64,000 nt of DNA. Source: Abelmoschus esculentus. Its lineage: Eukaryota; Streptophyta; Magnoliopsida; Malvales; Malvaceae. The stretch is from contig JAUCBN010000042.1 of assembly GCA_035048815.1 (NCBI GenBank), positions 10,323,501-10,387,500 on the forward strand, read 5' to 3'. Positions 1 to 12,052 of the stretch are shown one piece after another. Position 1 is the stretch's first letter; each line of letters starts with the position of its first letter. The position numbers and the translations under genes are program-made. The notes under the pieces were generated by a model. That model did no database searches. It was not told where the DNA came from and saw nothing but the letters and a program-made list of their open reading frames with translations.

Positions 1-2184
1 GGATGAGTGGCAAACAACTTTCAAAACTAAGCAAGGTTTGTACGAGTGGATGGTTATGCCTTTTGGCCTAACCAATTTCCTTAGCACTTTCATTAGATTG
101 ATGAATCATTTCTTACAGCCTTATATTGGTAAGTTTTGTGTTGTTTACTTTGATGATATACTGATATATAGCCGCAACTTGAATGACCATGAGAAATATC
201 TAAGGAAAGTTCATAAAACATTAAAAAAGGAGCATTTATATGTCAATCTGTCAAAATGTATCTTTTGTACTATTGAATTATCTTTCCTAGGATTTATTGT
301 AAGCTCACAGGGATTAAAGGTAGATCCGGAGAAGATTCAAGCAATACAAGAGTGTCTAAGGCCTACCAACATCAGTCAAGTGAGTAGTTTTCATGGGTTG
401 GCTAGTTTTTACCGAAGACTTGTTGCCAACTTTAGTTCTATTATCGCCGCCTTAACCGGGATTATTAAGAAAAATTCAATCTTTAAATGTGGTAAAGAGC
501 AAGAGGAGGCATTTAAAGAGATCAAAAGGAAGTTAACTGAGGCTCCCTTATTAGCATTACCAAATTTCAACAAAACCTTTGAAGTTGAGTGTGATGCGTC
601 TGGATTTGGGATAGGGGTTGTTTTGACACAAGAAGGGCGCCCTATAGCCTATTTTAGCGAAAAGCTAATTGGGGATATGCTCTACTATCCTACATATGAC
701 AAGGAGATGTATGCCCTTATACGAGCCATTGAAACATGGTTGTATTTATTTATGGCCTAAGGAGTTTGTTATTCATACCGACCATGAAGCTTTGAAGCAT
801 ATCAAGGGCCAGCACAAACTTAAGAAGAGGCACGCAAAGTGGGTTGAATTGCTCAAATCCTTTTACTATGTCATCCACTACAAAAAGGGTAAGGACAATG
901 TAGTAGCAGATGCACTCTCAAGAAGGTACCTACTTCTTAACTCACTACATTCTCAAGTTTTTGGATTCTCTTTTATCAAAGAACAATATGCCACTGATAA
1001 TGATTTCAAGGAAAGATATGAATCTTGTGATAAGTTTGCTGAAGGAAAATATTATAAGCAAGATGGATATATTTTCGAGGAGAAGATAGTGTGCATACCA
1101 CAAGGGTTTATCCGAGAAGTATTGCTACAAGAGGCACATGAAGGAGGATTAATGGGACACTTTAGCATACACAAGACGTTAGACATCTTGAAGGAACATT
1201 TCTTTTGGCCTAAAACGCGAAGAGACATGGAATGTTTCTGTGAAAGATGTCTTATTTGTAGAAAGGCTAAGTCAAAAGTCATGCCCAACCGATTGTACTC
1301 CCCGTTGCCTATTCCATCCACACCATGGGAAGACATCTCAATGATTTTGTGCTTGGATTGCCAAGAACCAAAGCTGGAAGATATTCTATCTGTCTGGTAG
1401 TAAATCGATTTTCGAAGATGGCTCATTTCATACTTTGTCATAAGACGGATGATGCAACTCACATTGCCAACTTATTCTTCAAAGAAGTAGTTCGTTTGCA
1501 TAGCATACCAAGGATTTGATCGAGACGTCAAGTTTCTAAGCCACTCCCGGAGAACTTTGTGGAGTAAGGTACTAAACTACTTTTCTCAATGACTTGCCAC
1601 CAGATGATCAAACTGAAGTGGTCAACCGAGTGTTATCTATGCTTCTAAGGTCCATCATTCAAAAGTGCACCAGAATGTGGGAGGAATGCTTACCACATGT
1701 GGAATTTGCCTACAATCGAGCACATCATCAGCCACTAAACACCCCCCGTTGAGGTAGTATATGGATTTAACCCTCTTACTCCTTTGGATCTTTTACCCTT
1801 TCCACATGAACAGATCTTTAATAAGGATGGTGAGAACAAGACAAAATTTGTCAAGAAATTTCACCAAAAGGTACGAGAAAACATGGAGTGATGAACTAAG
1901 AAATATGAGTATCAAGCCAACAAAGGAAGGAAGAATGTCACATTTGAGGTAGGAGATTAGGCGTGGATTCATTTTTGTAAAGAAAGGTTTCCTAACCAAA
2001 GAAAGTATAAACTACTACCAAGGGGAGATGGACCATTTCAAGTAGTAGAAAAAATAAATAACAATGCCTAAAAAATTGGCCTTCTTGGAGACTACAAGGT
2101 GAGTGCAACCTTCAACGTTTCTGATTTATTCCCATATGAAGACAACGACGATTTGGGACAAATCGCCCAAAAAGAAGGGTGGGA
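1..2184 (+). pseudogene. Ty3/gypsy pol pseudogene (reverse transcriptase, RNase H, integrase)
   Basis: Frame 38-760 encodes the reverse transcriptase palm with YFDD at 146-157, thumb and connection, and the start of RNase H (ECDASG near 587-604). A frameshift around 735 moves RNase H (TDHEALKHI) and the integrase zinc-binding region into the frame that runs to 1400. Another shift near 1340 moves the integrase core into 1325-1519, and the core is then broken where a few codons before the second catalytic aspartate are missing. From 1520 to 2180 only scattered matches to integrase and its GPF tail remain, with many stops. Unlike the intact relative at 15842-23773 it still has the stretch between reverse transcriptase and RNase H (380-583). 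It makes no functional protein. Confidence 0.9.
2169..2184 (+). other. Polypurine tract of the 5'-most gypsy element
   Basis: A purine run interrupted by one T (AAAAAGAAGGGTGGGA) lies directly before TGATGTG, the same LTR start used by the younger element. It is the expected plus-strand priming site and fixes the LTR start at 2185. Confidence 0.75.
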
Positions 2185-3130
2185 TGATGTGTGCATGCCT
2201 TAGAAAGACAATGATCATGTTTAGATTAATCAAGACCCAGGAGTTCTACCACCATGTCCTATCATGCGCTCTAAGGCCAAGCAACTTAAGGAGGCATATA
2301 CTCACAAGTGCATTATAGCCTTCGAAGGTCAAATGGAACTGAAAGGAAAGTTATACATTGTATTACATGTTGAAGACATGTAACACAATGAATAATCACC
2401 ACATGTTTACTCAGCACCAAAATGTACTAAACACTCCTAGGCAATGCAATGAAGTGATTGCTAGCTTCGTTCCAGCTCACGAATTTAGAATGAACTCAAA
2501 TCGACAAAAGGTGAATTTCAATTCATATGGGATTTGGATCAGCTCCTACACACTCTTATGGATTAAGGAGAGTATTATGGCCCTAAGGATCAGTTCACTC
2601 AACTAGGGGTTAGCCGTTTAGCTCAAACATCACACAAAGATGGTGAACTTTCTGCTAGCAAATCAGCTAGCTAGCTCAGCTCATCACCAGTTCATCTTAG
2701 CTCACCCTACAAGCTTGAGCTAAATAATGCCAGGATATGTTCCCTCCCCAAGAGACACAACCGACCAACCACGGAGGAAAACATGTTTGGGCGCCAAAAC
2801 AAAGAGATAGCACTCTTCATTGGGCAAATTCATGATGGTCTAGTGGTTTGCAAATTTCGAGCAAGATATAAATAGAATTGGGTTTCGATGTCTTCATGAA
2901 AGTTGTTCCTCTGTCTCTTATCATTCAAACGCATGTTGAATTGCATCAATCCGATATGGTAAACTTGAGATATGTACAATTTACTAAAGATTGTGTAGGC
3001 TGGAATTTTGAACCGAAAAGTTATAACAATTCATGGAAGGAGACACCATTCAACCGAACGGTTTAGGAAGGAGACACCACCAATTGAATAGATGCTAAGG
3101 CTACTATTCGGACACCTTTTCAAATCATCC
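2185..3130 (+). repeat. Degenerate 3' LTR of the 5'-most gypsy element
   Basis: It starts TGATGTG right after the polypurine tract. It holds an AGCT/AGCTCA-rich stretch at about 2617-2725, like one in the intact element's LTR at 16312-16425, and a TATA-like ATATAAATAG near 2868. No host gene is visible. The right end is set only by the start of satellite sequence and is uncertain by about 10-20 bases. I did not find the 5' partner LTR in the window. Confidence 0.65.
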
Positions 3131-6100
3131 GTTTGATGGACGACTATTCTCTTTGAGCATATGTCGCGATGAATGATCCTCTCTTCGAGTGTATGTCATA
3201 ATGAACAGTTCCTTTCTTAGAGCGTATAATGTGATGGATGACTCCTCTCTATGAGTGTATGTCACAGTGAATGACCCGTCTCTTTGAGTGTATGTCATAA
3301 TGAATGGTCTCTCTCTCTTAACGTATATCGTGATGGATAACCCCTCTCTTTGAGCGTATGTCGCGGTGAATGACCCTTCTCTTCAAGAGTATGTCATAAT
3401 GAATGGTCTCTCTCTTTGAGCGTTTGCCGTGATGGATGACCCCTCTCTTTGAGTGTATATCACGATGAATGACCCCTCTCTTCGAGTGCATGTCATGTTG
3501 AATGCTCTTTTCCTTTAAGCGTGTACCGTGATGGACGATCATTCTCTTTGAGCGTATACCGTGATGAACAATTCCTTTCTTAGAGCGTTTACCGTGATGA
3601 ACGACCCCTCTCTTTGAGCGTATGTCGTGGTGAATGACCCCTCTCGTCAAAAGCATGTCATAATGAATGGTACCTCTATTTTTGATTTTGCTGGGATGGA
3701 CAACCCCTCTATTTGAGCGTATATCGCGATGAATGACCCCTCGCTTCGAGTGCATGTCATGGTGAACAGTCCCTCTCTTTGAGCGTATGTCGCCATGAAT
3801 GATCCTTCTCTTCGAGTGCATGTCATAATGAATGGTCCTTTCCTTATAACATATACCATGATGGACGACCCCGCTCTTTGAGCGTATGTCGCGATGAATG
3901 ACCCCTCTCTTCGAGTGCATGCCTTAATGAATAGTCCCTTTCCTAGAGCGTATAGCATGATGGATGACCCTTCTCTTTGAGCGTATGTTGCGACGAATGA
4001 CCCCTCTCTTCGAGTCCATGTCATGGTGAACGGTCCCTCTTTGAGCGTATATCGTGATGGAAGACCCTTCTCTTTGAGCATATGACGTGATGAATGACCC
4101 CTCTCTTCGAGTTCATGTCATTGTTAATGGTCTATCCTCGTGCGTATACCGTGATGGACGACCCCTCTCTTTGAGCGTATGTCGCGATGAATGAACTCTC
4201 TCTTTGAGTGCATGTCCTAATAGACGGTCCCTCTCTTTGAGCGTATACCGTTATCAATGCCCCATCTCTTTGAGCGTATGTTCTGAGGAACGACCCCTCT
4301 CTTCAAGTGCATGTCATGGTTAACGGTCCCCTCTTTGAGCGTATACCGTGATGGGCGACCCCTCTCTATGATTATATGTCGCGATGAATGACCCCTCCCA
4401 TCGAGTGCATCTCATAATGAATGGTCCCTTTCGTAGAGCGTATACCGTGATGGAAGATCCATCTCTTTGAGTGTATGTCCCGATGAATTACCACTCTCTT
4501 CGAGTGCATGTCATAATCGACGGTCCCTCTCTTTGAGTGTATGTTGCGATGGACGATCCCTCTCTTTGAGAATATGTCACGATGAATGACCCCTCTCTTT
4601 GAGTGCATGTCATAGTGAACGGTCTCTATCTTTGAGCGTATCCCTTGATGGACCACCCCTCTCTTTGAGCGTATGTCGCGATGAATAACCACTCTCTTCG
4701 AGTGCATGTCATAATAAACAATCCCTTTCTTAGAGCGTATAACGTGATAGACGACCCTTCTCTTTGAGCGTATGTCGGGATGAATGACCCCTCTCTTCAA
4801 GTGCATGTCATAATGAATGGACCCTTTCTTAGAGCGTATACTGTGATGGACGTTCCCTCTCTTTGAGCGTATGTCGCGGTGAATGACGCCTCTCTTCGAA
4901 AGTATGTCATAATTAATGGTCTCTCTCTTTTAGCGTATGTCATGATGGACGACCATTCTCTTAAAGCATTTGTCGCGATGAATGACCCCTCTCTTCCAGT
5001 GCAAGTCATGGTGAAGAGTCCCTCTCTTATAGCATATACCATGATGGACGATCCCTCTATTTGAGTGTATGTCGCGATGAATGACCTTTCTCTTTGATTG
5101 CATGTCATAATAAATGATCACTCTCTTTGAGCGTATACCGTAATGGATGACCCCTCTCTATGAGCGTATGTCGCGATGAATGACCCTTCTCTTTGAGTGC
5201 ATGTCATAATAAACGGTCCCTTTCTTAGAGTGCATACCGTGATGGACGAGCCCTCTCTTTGAGCATATGTCACGGTGAATGACTCCTTTCTTCAAGAGTA
5301 TGTCATAATGAATGGTCCCTCTCTTTGAGCGCATGTCGTGATGGACGACCCCTTTCTTTGAGCGTATGTCGTGATGAATGACCCCTCTCTTCGAGTCCAT
5401 GTCATGGTGAACGATCCCTCTCTTTTAGCATATTCTGTGATGGATGACCCCTCTCTTTGAGCGTATGTCACGATTAAAGACCCCTCTCTTCGAGTGCATG
5501 TCATAATGAATGGTCCCTTTCTTAGAGTGTATACCGTGATGGACGACCCTTTTCTTCGAGCGTATGTCGGGATGAATGAACCTTCTTTTCGAGTGCATGT
5601 CGTAATGAACGGTCCTTTTCTTAGAGCGTATACCGTAATGGACGACACCTCTCTTTGATGGTATGTCACGGTGAATGACCCCTGTCTTCGAGAGTATGTC
5701 ATAATGAACGACCCTTCTCTATGAGCGTATGTCACGATGATACAAGGCCTCTCTCTTCCAATGTAGGTCATAAAGAACTCTCCCTCTCTTGGAGCGTATA
5801 ACGTGATGGTCGACCTTCTCTTTGAGCGTATGTCGCGGTGAATGACCCCTCTCTTCGAGCGTTTGTCATAATGAACGGTCACTCTCTTTGAGCGTATGCC
5901 GTGATGGACCACCGTCCTCTTAGAGCGTGTGTCGCGATGAATGACCCCTCTCTTCGAGTGCTTGTCATGGTGAATCGTCCCACTCTTTGTGCATATACCG
6001 TGATGGAAGATCCCTCTCCTTGAGCGTATGTCATGATGAATGACCCCTCTCTTCGAGTGTATATCATAATGAATGGTCCCTCTCTTTGAGCGTATACCGT

Positions 6101-7446
6101 GATGGACGACCCCTCTCATTAAACGTATGTCGCGATGAAGGAACCCTCTATTCGAGTGCATGTCATGGTGAGCGGTCCCTCTCTTTGGGCGTATACCGTG
6201 ATGGACGACCCCTCTCTTTGAGCATATGTCTCGATGAATGACCCATCTCTTTGAGTGCATGTCATAATCAACGGTCCCTCTCTTTGAGCGTATATCGGGA
6301 TCGATGACCCTCTCTTTTAAGCGTATGTCGCAATGAATGACACCTCTCTTCGAGTTCTTGTCATAATGATCGGTCCCTTTCTTAGAGCGTATACCGTGAT
6401 GGATGACCCTTCTCTTTGAGCGTATATCGAGATGGATGACCCCTCTCTTCGTGTGCATGTCATAATCAACGCTCCCTTTCTTAGAGTGTATAAAGTGATG
6501 GACGATCCTTCTCTTTGAGCGTTTGTCACGATGAATGAGCCCTCTCTTCGAGTAAATGTCATAATGAATAGTCCCTTTCTTAGAGCGAATACCGTGATGG
6601 ACGATACCTATCTTTGAGGGTATATCGCGGTGGATGACCCCTCTCCTCGAGCGTATGTCATAATGAACGGTCCCTCTCTTTGGGTATATGCCGTGATGGA
6701 CGACCCCTCTCTTTGAGCATATATCGCTATGAGTGACCCCTCTCTTTGAGTGCATGCCAAAATGAATGGTCCCTTTCATAAAGTGTATACTGTGATGGAC
6801 GACCCTTCTCATTGAGTGTATATGGCGATGAATGACCCCTCTCCTCGAGTCCATGTCATAATCAACGGTCCCCTTCTTAGAGCGTATAACGTGTTGGATG
6901 ACCCCTCTCTTTGAGCATATGTCGCAATGAATGACCCTTCTCTTTGAGTGCATATCAAAATGAACGGTTCCTTTCATAGATTGTATATCGTGCTGGACGA
7001 CCCTTGTCTTTGAGCGTATATCATGGTGAATGATCCCTCTCTTCGAGTACATGTCATAATCAACGGTCCATTTCTTTGAGCGTATGCCGTGATGGACGAC
7101 CTCTATCTTTGAGCGTATGTCGCGGGGAATGAGCCCTCTCTTCGAGAGCATGTCATAATAAACAGTCCATTTCTTAGAGCGTATATTGTGATGGACGATC
7201 CCTCTCTTTGAGCGTATATCATGGTGAGTGACCCCTCTCTTTGAGTGCATGTCAAAATGAACGGTCTCTTTCATAGAGCGTATACCGTGATGGACAACCC
7301 TTCTCTTTGAGCGTATGTCACAATGAATGACCCTCTCTTCGAGTGCATGTCATAATCAATAGTCCCTCTCTTGGAGCGTATATTGTGATGGACGACCCCA
7401 CTATTTGAGCGTATGTCGCGATTAATGACCCCTTTCTTCGAGTTCA
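3131..7446. repeat. 33-bp satellite array, block 1
   Basis: About 130 tandem copies of a 33-bp monomer. Each begins with a C/T tract (CCCCTCTCTT), then TGAGCGTATG-like sequence and a variable 3' third. Three types alternate, usually A-B-C: A ends TCGCGATGAATGA, B carries GTGCATGTCATAATGAACGG, C carries GTATACCGTGATGGACGA. Three monomers make a 99-bp higher-order unit. Monomers vary by point changes and small indels. The block abuts an old gypsy LTR on the left and truncated copia sequence on the right, with no target-site duplication at either edge. Confidence 0.95.
5292..7274 (-). other. Longest antisense open frame within the 33-bp satellite (660 codons, probably not a gene)
   Basis: A stop-free minus-strand frame encodes about 60 tandem 11-residue repeats of the type HSKRGVIHRDI, very rich in basic residues. 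Near 5820 a small indel moves the frame into a second phase (REGS-type repeats) without ending it, because all three minus-strand phases of the monomer are open. No promoter, start context or non-repeat domain is visible. Openness therefore follows from a period divisible by three and a minus-strand consensus without stops. I list it because automatic annotation would call it a protein. Confidence 0.6.
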
Positions 7447-9406
7447 TGGTTTGGGAATTTAGGATTTTCAAAACATGGTGGTTGTTAAACATACATTTCT
7501 TCATTTATAAAACCATTTAAGAAAGCACTTTTGACATCCATTTGAAAAAGCTTGAAATCATGATAACATGCAAATGCAAGTAGCATCCTAATGGCTTCCA
7601 TTCTAGCTACGGGTGCATAGGATTCATCGAAATCTATCCCCTCTTCTTGAGTGTAACCTTGAGCAACTAGTCTAGCTTTATTTCTAACAATGTTACCACT
7701 CTCATGTAGTTTGTTTCTAAAGACCCGTTTAGTTTCTATAGTAGATTTATTATTAGGCCTATCAACTGATGTTCATTCATTACTTCTCTCAAATTGATTT
7801 AACTCTTCTTGCATAGCTAATATCTAATAATCATTATTATCTAAAGCTTCATTGATATTCTTAGGCTCTATGCATGAGATAAAAGCAATATGGTTCATTA
7901 ATCTAAGAGAAGAACGAGTAGTTACCCCCTTGGATGGATCACCCAAGATTTCACCACTCTTGACATAGCTGAACTCTCTTGGGTAACTCACTTCCTTTTC
8001 TTCAAGCTTTACATTTCCTAAAGTCTCTATTGGAGGATCTTATGTTTCCTCGTTTGTTGGAGTCTCATCCACCTTTGATGCTTGTCCATCATCAATGGTT
8101 TCAATGACTCCTACATCATCGTCATCACAAGAATCATTCCTTAGAAGGATATTATCATCGAAAACCACATGTATTGACTCTTCTATAACTAAGTTCTTTT
8201 GTTGAAAACTCTATAAGCCTTTGAATTTAAAGAATATCCAAGAAAATAGCTTCATCACTTTTTGCATCAAATTTACCTAAATTATCTTTTCCATTGTTTA
8301 AAATAAAACACTTGCACCCAAAAGGGTGAAAATAGCTAATGTTAGGTTTTTTGGATTTTAAAATCTTATAAGGAGTTTTCTTTAAAATTGGCCTAATCAT
8401 TACTCTATTAATAATATAACATGAAGTGTTTGTGGTTCCGCCTAAAAATACTTAGGTAAATTATTTTCACAAAGCATGGTTCTAGCCATTTTCTCTAAAG
8501 TTCTATTTTTCCTCTCAACTAGCCCATTTGTTGAGGAGTGCGCGGAGCCGAAAATTTGTGGCTTATCACATTTTTATTATAAAAATTCTCAAAACCTAAA
8601 TTTTGAAATTCGGTTCCATGATCATTTCTAATATGAGAAATTCTTTGATCAAGGTCATTTTGAGAAATATTTGTAAATGTGATAAATTTTTCCATGGCTT
8701 CATCTTTTGTACTTAAAAATAAAACCCAAGTGTATCTAGAGTAATCATCAACAATAACAAAAGCATATGATTTTCCACCCAAGCTAGTTGTCCTAATAGG
8801 TCCAAAAAGATCTATATGGATCAATTGTAATACTCTACTAGTTGAAACATTATTAATGGATTTGAAAGAAACTCTCTTTTGTTTACCCTTAGCACATGCA
8901 TCACAAATTTTATCTAAGGAGAACTTGAGCTTAGGTAAACCTCAAACTAGATTTTGGGAGACTAGTTTCTCTAAAACACTTATGCTAGCATGTCCTAGTT
9001 TTCTATGCCATACCCATACATCATTTTCATCACTAGAAACTAAGCATGCATGAGAAAGGTTAATATCATCTAGATGCACCATATAAATATTTCCTATGCG
9101 ATGACCTATGAGCATTGTTCTATTTGATTCTATGTCTATTATTTTACGACCATGTTCATCAAAAGAGACATAGAAACCTTTATCACACAATTGACTAATG
9201 CTCAACAAATTATGCTTAAGACCATTAACAAGCAAGACATTTTTAATTAAAATAGAGGAGTGATTACCAAAAGAGCCAATACCCTCAATTTGGCCTTTTG
9301 AGTTGTCACCAAATGTCACTACTCCACCCTTTTTGAGTTCTAACTCCTTAAATCGTCCCTTGTCTCCGGTTATATGCCTTGAGCATCCACTATCAAGGTA
9401 CCACAT
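7447..9406 (-). pseudogene. Ty1/copia pol pseudogene: protease, integrase, partial reverse transcriptase
   Basis: The protease segment (9406 downward) has DSGCSRHITG, the copia catalytic motif. The GAG-pre-integrase region has HRKLGHAS near 9015. An in-frame TGA near 8943 interrupts it, plausibly a C-to-T change of an arginine codon. The integrase core follows with HIDLFGP and VIVDDYSR (8824-8740), NDHGTEF and SAPRTPQQ. A one-base deletion near 8527 then shifts the frame. Around 7450-7850, translation in broken frames gives recognisable reverse transcriptase (ARLVAQGY, VARMEAIR, AFLNG). The sequence stops before the catalytic YVDD region, replaced by satellite. It is inactive. Confidence 0.9.
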
Positions 9407-9459
9407 GTTTTGACTTAAAGCTTTGGCCTTGAAGCAATGCTCAACCTACAAACAAAGAT

Positions 9460-10390
9460 TTAGCTTTTAACTTTTGGCACCCAAATCATTTTGGGTCCAT
9501 GAGACTTAGTCCCTAAAAGCTTGGTTCCCTTGGGAATCCAAGAAGTAATAACATTCATATTATTAGAAACAATGAGTTCCTTAAGAACCCATACACTCAT
9601 AATCTTCCTATATCTAACATGCTTTTGAAAATTTCTTTGTTTGTGGTTTTGAAAGTTCTTTTTCACATGGTTGGTTTTTGAAGAACTTCCTTTTTCAAAA
9701 GTAGAACTACCAACCACTTTAATTTGTTCCTTAAGCTCATTCACCAATTTATGATGATTTTCACTCAAGCTTGAATTAAGGTTGATTAAATTCGCATTTT
9801 TCTTTTGAAAGAACTTTAAATCATCATTTAATTCAACAACCTTTTATTTAAAATCCAAAATCGATTGTCAAAGAATCATTTTTCTCTTTTAAATCGGAAA
9901 TGATTTTCTTGTTTTTTAAAACCGAATCTTTGAATTTTAAAACCAACTCATAATACACATCTTGTAACTCGTCATAAGCATCATAAAGTTCATAAGATAA
10001 ATCATTACAAGATAATTCAAGGGTTACCATGGGCTCATCAAGAGCCATGAGACACAAGTTGGCCACTTCATTGTCTTCATCAGATGATGACCCCTCATCA
10101 CTCCATGTAGCAATGTGAGCCTTTTGCTTCTTCTTCTTGTTAAAACCCTTTCTTTTGTATAGTGGGCAATCGGTCCTAATGTGACCGAGCTTCTTGCACT
10201 CATAGCAAATAATTTGATCTTTCTCCTCTTATTTGCTCTTTGATTTGAAATCCATCTTTCTTTGGAACCTCCTATTTCGGTTGGCCCACATGAGTCTAGT
10301 GAATCTTTTGGCTACATAGTCAACTCTTCAAGTTCTTTTTCTTCACTAGTATCCACTTCTTCCTGTGACATTGAGGCCTTAAGAGCAATC
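9460..10390 (-). pseudogene. Ty1/copia gag, C-terminal part with CCHC zinc knuckle
   Basis: On the minus strand a CX2CX4HX4C knuckle reads CYECKKLGHIRTDC, first cysteine codon at 10205-10207 and last at 10166-10168. Downstream are a charged, coiled-coil-like segment (10066-9848) and a lysine-rich linker leading to protease. Frameshifts and stops separate the pieces. At 10390 the frame is cut by the nested element and resumes at 13381 in the matching phase: lysine/glutamate-rich gag sequence on one side joins ALKASMSQEE on the other. That supports a clean insertion into one continuous gene. Confidence 0.8.
10386..10390. repeat. Target-site duplication, left copy (CAATC)
   Basis: CAATC directly precedes the TGATACG start of the left LTR and is repeated right after the end of the right LTR at 13376-13380. 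This defines the element's borders to the base. Confidence 0.9.
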
Positions 10391-11316
10391 TGATACGTGC
10401 ATGAGAGGGCTAAAGCAATACACATCAGGCAGAAAGCTGAATCATTTTGAAAAGTTTGGAAAGTCAGCCAACTTGCGGCGATTTTTCAGATGGGATCCGG
10501 GCATTTATGGGAAGAGTTGTCTTCTAATATATTGACCGTCATTCAATTACATTTTCAACGCATCTTGAAACGCATCAATCGGTCATCGAGAGCTCAAGAT
10601 ATGTTCGTTTTATAGAAGACTACACATGCAGAAAACTTGATACGAGATTTTGTAAAATTCATCTCAAAAACTAATATATAAAGCTTTTGGATGAATTAAA
10701 TATTAAAATAAAATAATTCAAAGTTAGATTATAAAGCTTTGACCATATTTATTAGTATTTTAATTTATTTCATAGGATTCCTTTTAATTAGCATATGCTG
10801 ATTTTAGGAGATTCATTTCTATTAAGATATCAATCTGATGATTTTTAGGGATTAAATAGCTACTTCTTAGGATATTTTGTTGTCTCCTTTAGGCTATAAA
10901 AGGAGGTAGTCTATTCTCTTGTAAAAACACACAATTTGAATATTTCTTTTGGAGAATAAGTGTTATTGAGTATATTTTTGCAAGTATTGTTACTTGTGCC
11001 TTTGAAGCTTGTCTTCAACACGATTTCGTTCTAGTTTTCGTGGAAAAAGCCATCTTCACACTCCGGGTTGCCAAGATAATCAATTCTTGGAGGGTCGGTT
11101 AGAGCCTATCATGGAGTTTGATTGATAAATTGCGATCAAGAGGGTTCCTAGGACATAAGTCTATTCCATAATCCATCCTATTCACAGCAAGTCCCCAATC
11201 CATTTTCAAATAAGTTTGCTATATTTTTATCATCTTCTTTACAATATTGTCCATTTATTCTAATATTTTTCTTTTGTTATTGCATTTTATCTTTATTTCG
11301 CTGTCACATCCTATCA
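10391..11316 (+). repeat. Left LTR of the gag-only element
   Basis: It runs from TGATACGTGCATG to ...CCTATCA. It matches 12467-13375 along its length with scattered differences. It carries 17 bases absent from the right copy, within about 11160-11185 (around CCATAATCCATCC). The TATA box at 10895-10903 suggests transcription starts roughly 30 bases later. Confidence 0.92.
10895..10903 (+). promoter_or_regulatory. TATA box in left LTR
   Basis: TATAAAAGG in the context GGCTATAAAAGGAGG, kept in the right LTR at 12971. It is a strong plant-type TATA match and the likely core promoter of the element. Confidence 0.7.
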
Positions 11317-11318
11317 TT

Positions 11319-11328
11319 TGGTATCAGA
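11319..11328 (+). other. Primer-binding site, initiator tRNA-Met type
   Basis: TGGTATCAGA lies two bases after the LTR end (CTATCA). It is complementary to the 3' end of plant initiator tRNA-Met. The match weakens after this point (TTCAA instead of GC). Confidence 0.85.
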
Positions 11329-11389
11329 TTCAATTCGATTCCTTGGGATTGAGTTTGTTTGTTTGTTTTTTCTTGTTGAATTTTCCAAG

Positions 11390-12052
11390 ATGTTTCATAC
11401 CTTTGGAGACAAGTCTCATCAGATTTTGGGATCTAACTACCGAAATAAGCCTTCATTGATTATATCAAAGCCCAACATTTCTCCATTCAATGGAACTTCT
11501 GATTCAAATTCTTATTGTGATTGGGAGAACAAGATCGAAGACGTACTCTATAAATACTCTGATACAATAAAATGCTTATTGGCTATCAGTGGATTCGCTA
11601 ACCATGCTGCAAGTTGGTGGAACAGATCAGTGGAAGATAGACGATTTCACCATAAACGGAAAATTAATTGATGGAGGGAATTGAAGCAGATCATGAGGAA
11701 TCAATATATTCCACCAGGATATTATAGTGACAACAAGAGAAAGCTTCAACAATTGAAACAGGGTACTATGTCTGTAGAGAAATACTACAACACCATGATA
11801 GATCTTTTAAACCGATCAAATATCTTTAAGGAAGAAGATGATACAGTAGAACGATTCTATTTCAGACTAAATATGGAGATTGCCAACAATGAATTCCAGT
11901 CATATGATACTCTTATGGATGTAGTCGAAGAAGCAATCCAAATTGAACATCAATTACAAAAGTCCAAGGTTCATCGGAAGGAATACTCTTCATTTGATAA
12001 AGGTACATCTAAAGTTTCATCTTTTCAAAGCCTTGACCAAATTCGAATTTAG
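11390..12052 (+). pseudogene. Gag-like protein of the gag-only element, with one internal stop
   Basis: From the ATG at 11390 (MFHTFGDKSHQ...) the frame encodes a retrotransposon gag core: ISPFNGTSDSNSYCDWENKIEDVL, then ASWWNRSV, then YIPPGYYSDNKRKLQQLKQGTMSVEKYY. These match the ...YLAWE...WWDQ...LKQG pattern of the gypsy gag at 18014. One in-frame TGA at 11669-11671 (codon 94) interrupts it, but the same frame continues to 12052, about 220 codons in all. The stop may be a late inactivating change. No zinc knuckle is seen. Confidence 0.75.

Larger units (their letters stand above)
1..3130 (+). mobile_element. Decayed CRM-like Ty3/gypsy retrotransposon, 3' part (pol remnant plus 3' LTR)
   Basis: The window opens inside the reverse transcriptase of a Ty3/gypsy element. 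Order along the plus strand is reverse transcriptase, RNase H, integrase, polypurine tract, then an LTR-like segment up to the satellite. The protein is a close relative of the intact element at 15842-23773: it shares the YFDD box, the LPRT integrase stretch, the tail before the polypurine tract and an LTR start of TGATGTG. Several frameshifts and stops show it is old. The 5' half lies outside the window. The 3' edge at about 3130 is where satellite sequence begins and may be a truncation, since I found no clean LTR end or target-site duplication. Confidence 0.9.

Noticed and set aside
2185..3130. A host gene between the first gypsy remnant and the satellite (frames of 62-82 codons)
   Set aside because: The segment begins exactly at the LTR start after a polypurine tract and shares motif clusters with the young element's LTR. 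The frames carry no domain.
3318..7504. Many minus-strand open frames of 60-660 codons with 11-residue repeats as protein genes (the same applies to 15106-15853 and 23825-64000)
   Set aside because: All are translations of the 33-bp satellite. Frames change register at indels, overlap each other in several phases, and have no flanking gene signals.
11318..11389. Upstream extension of the gag frame of the gag-only element
   Set aside because: The extra codons overlap the primer-binding site and have no ATG start. The ATG at 11390 is more likely.
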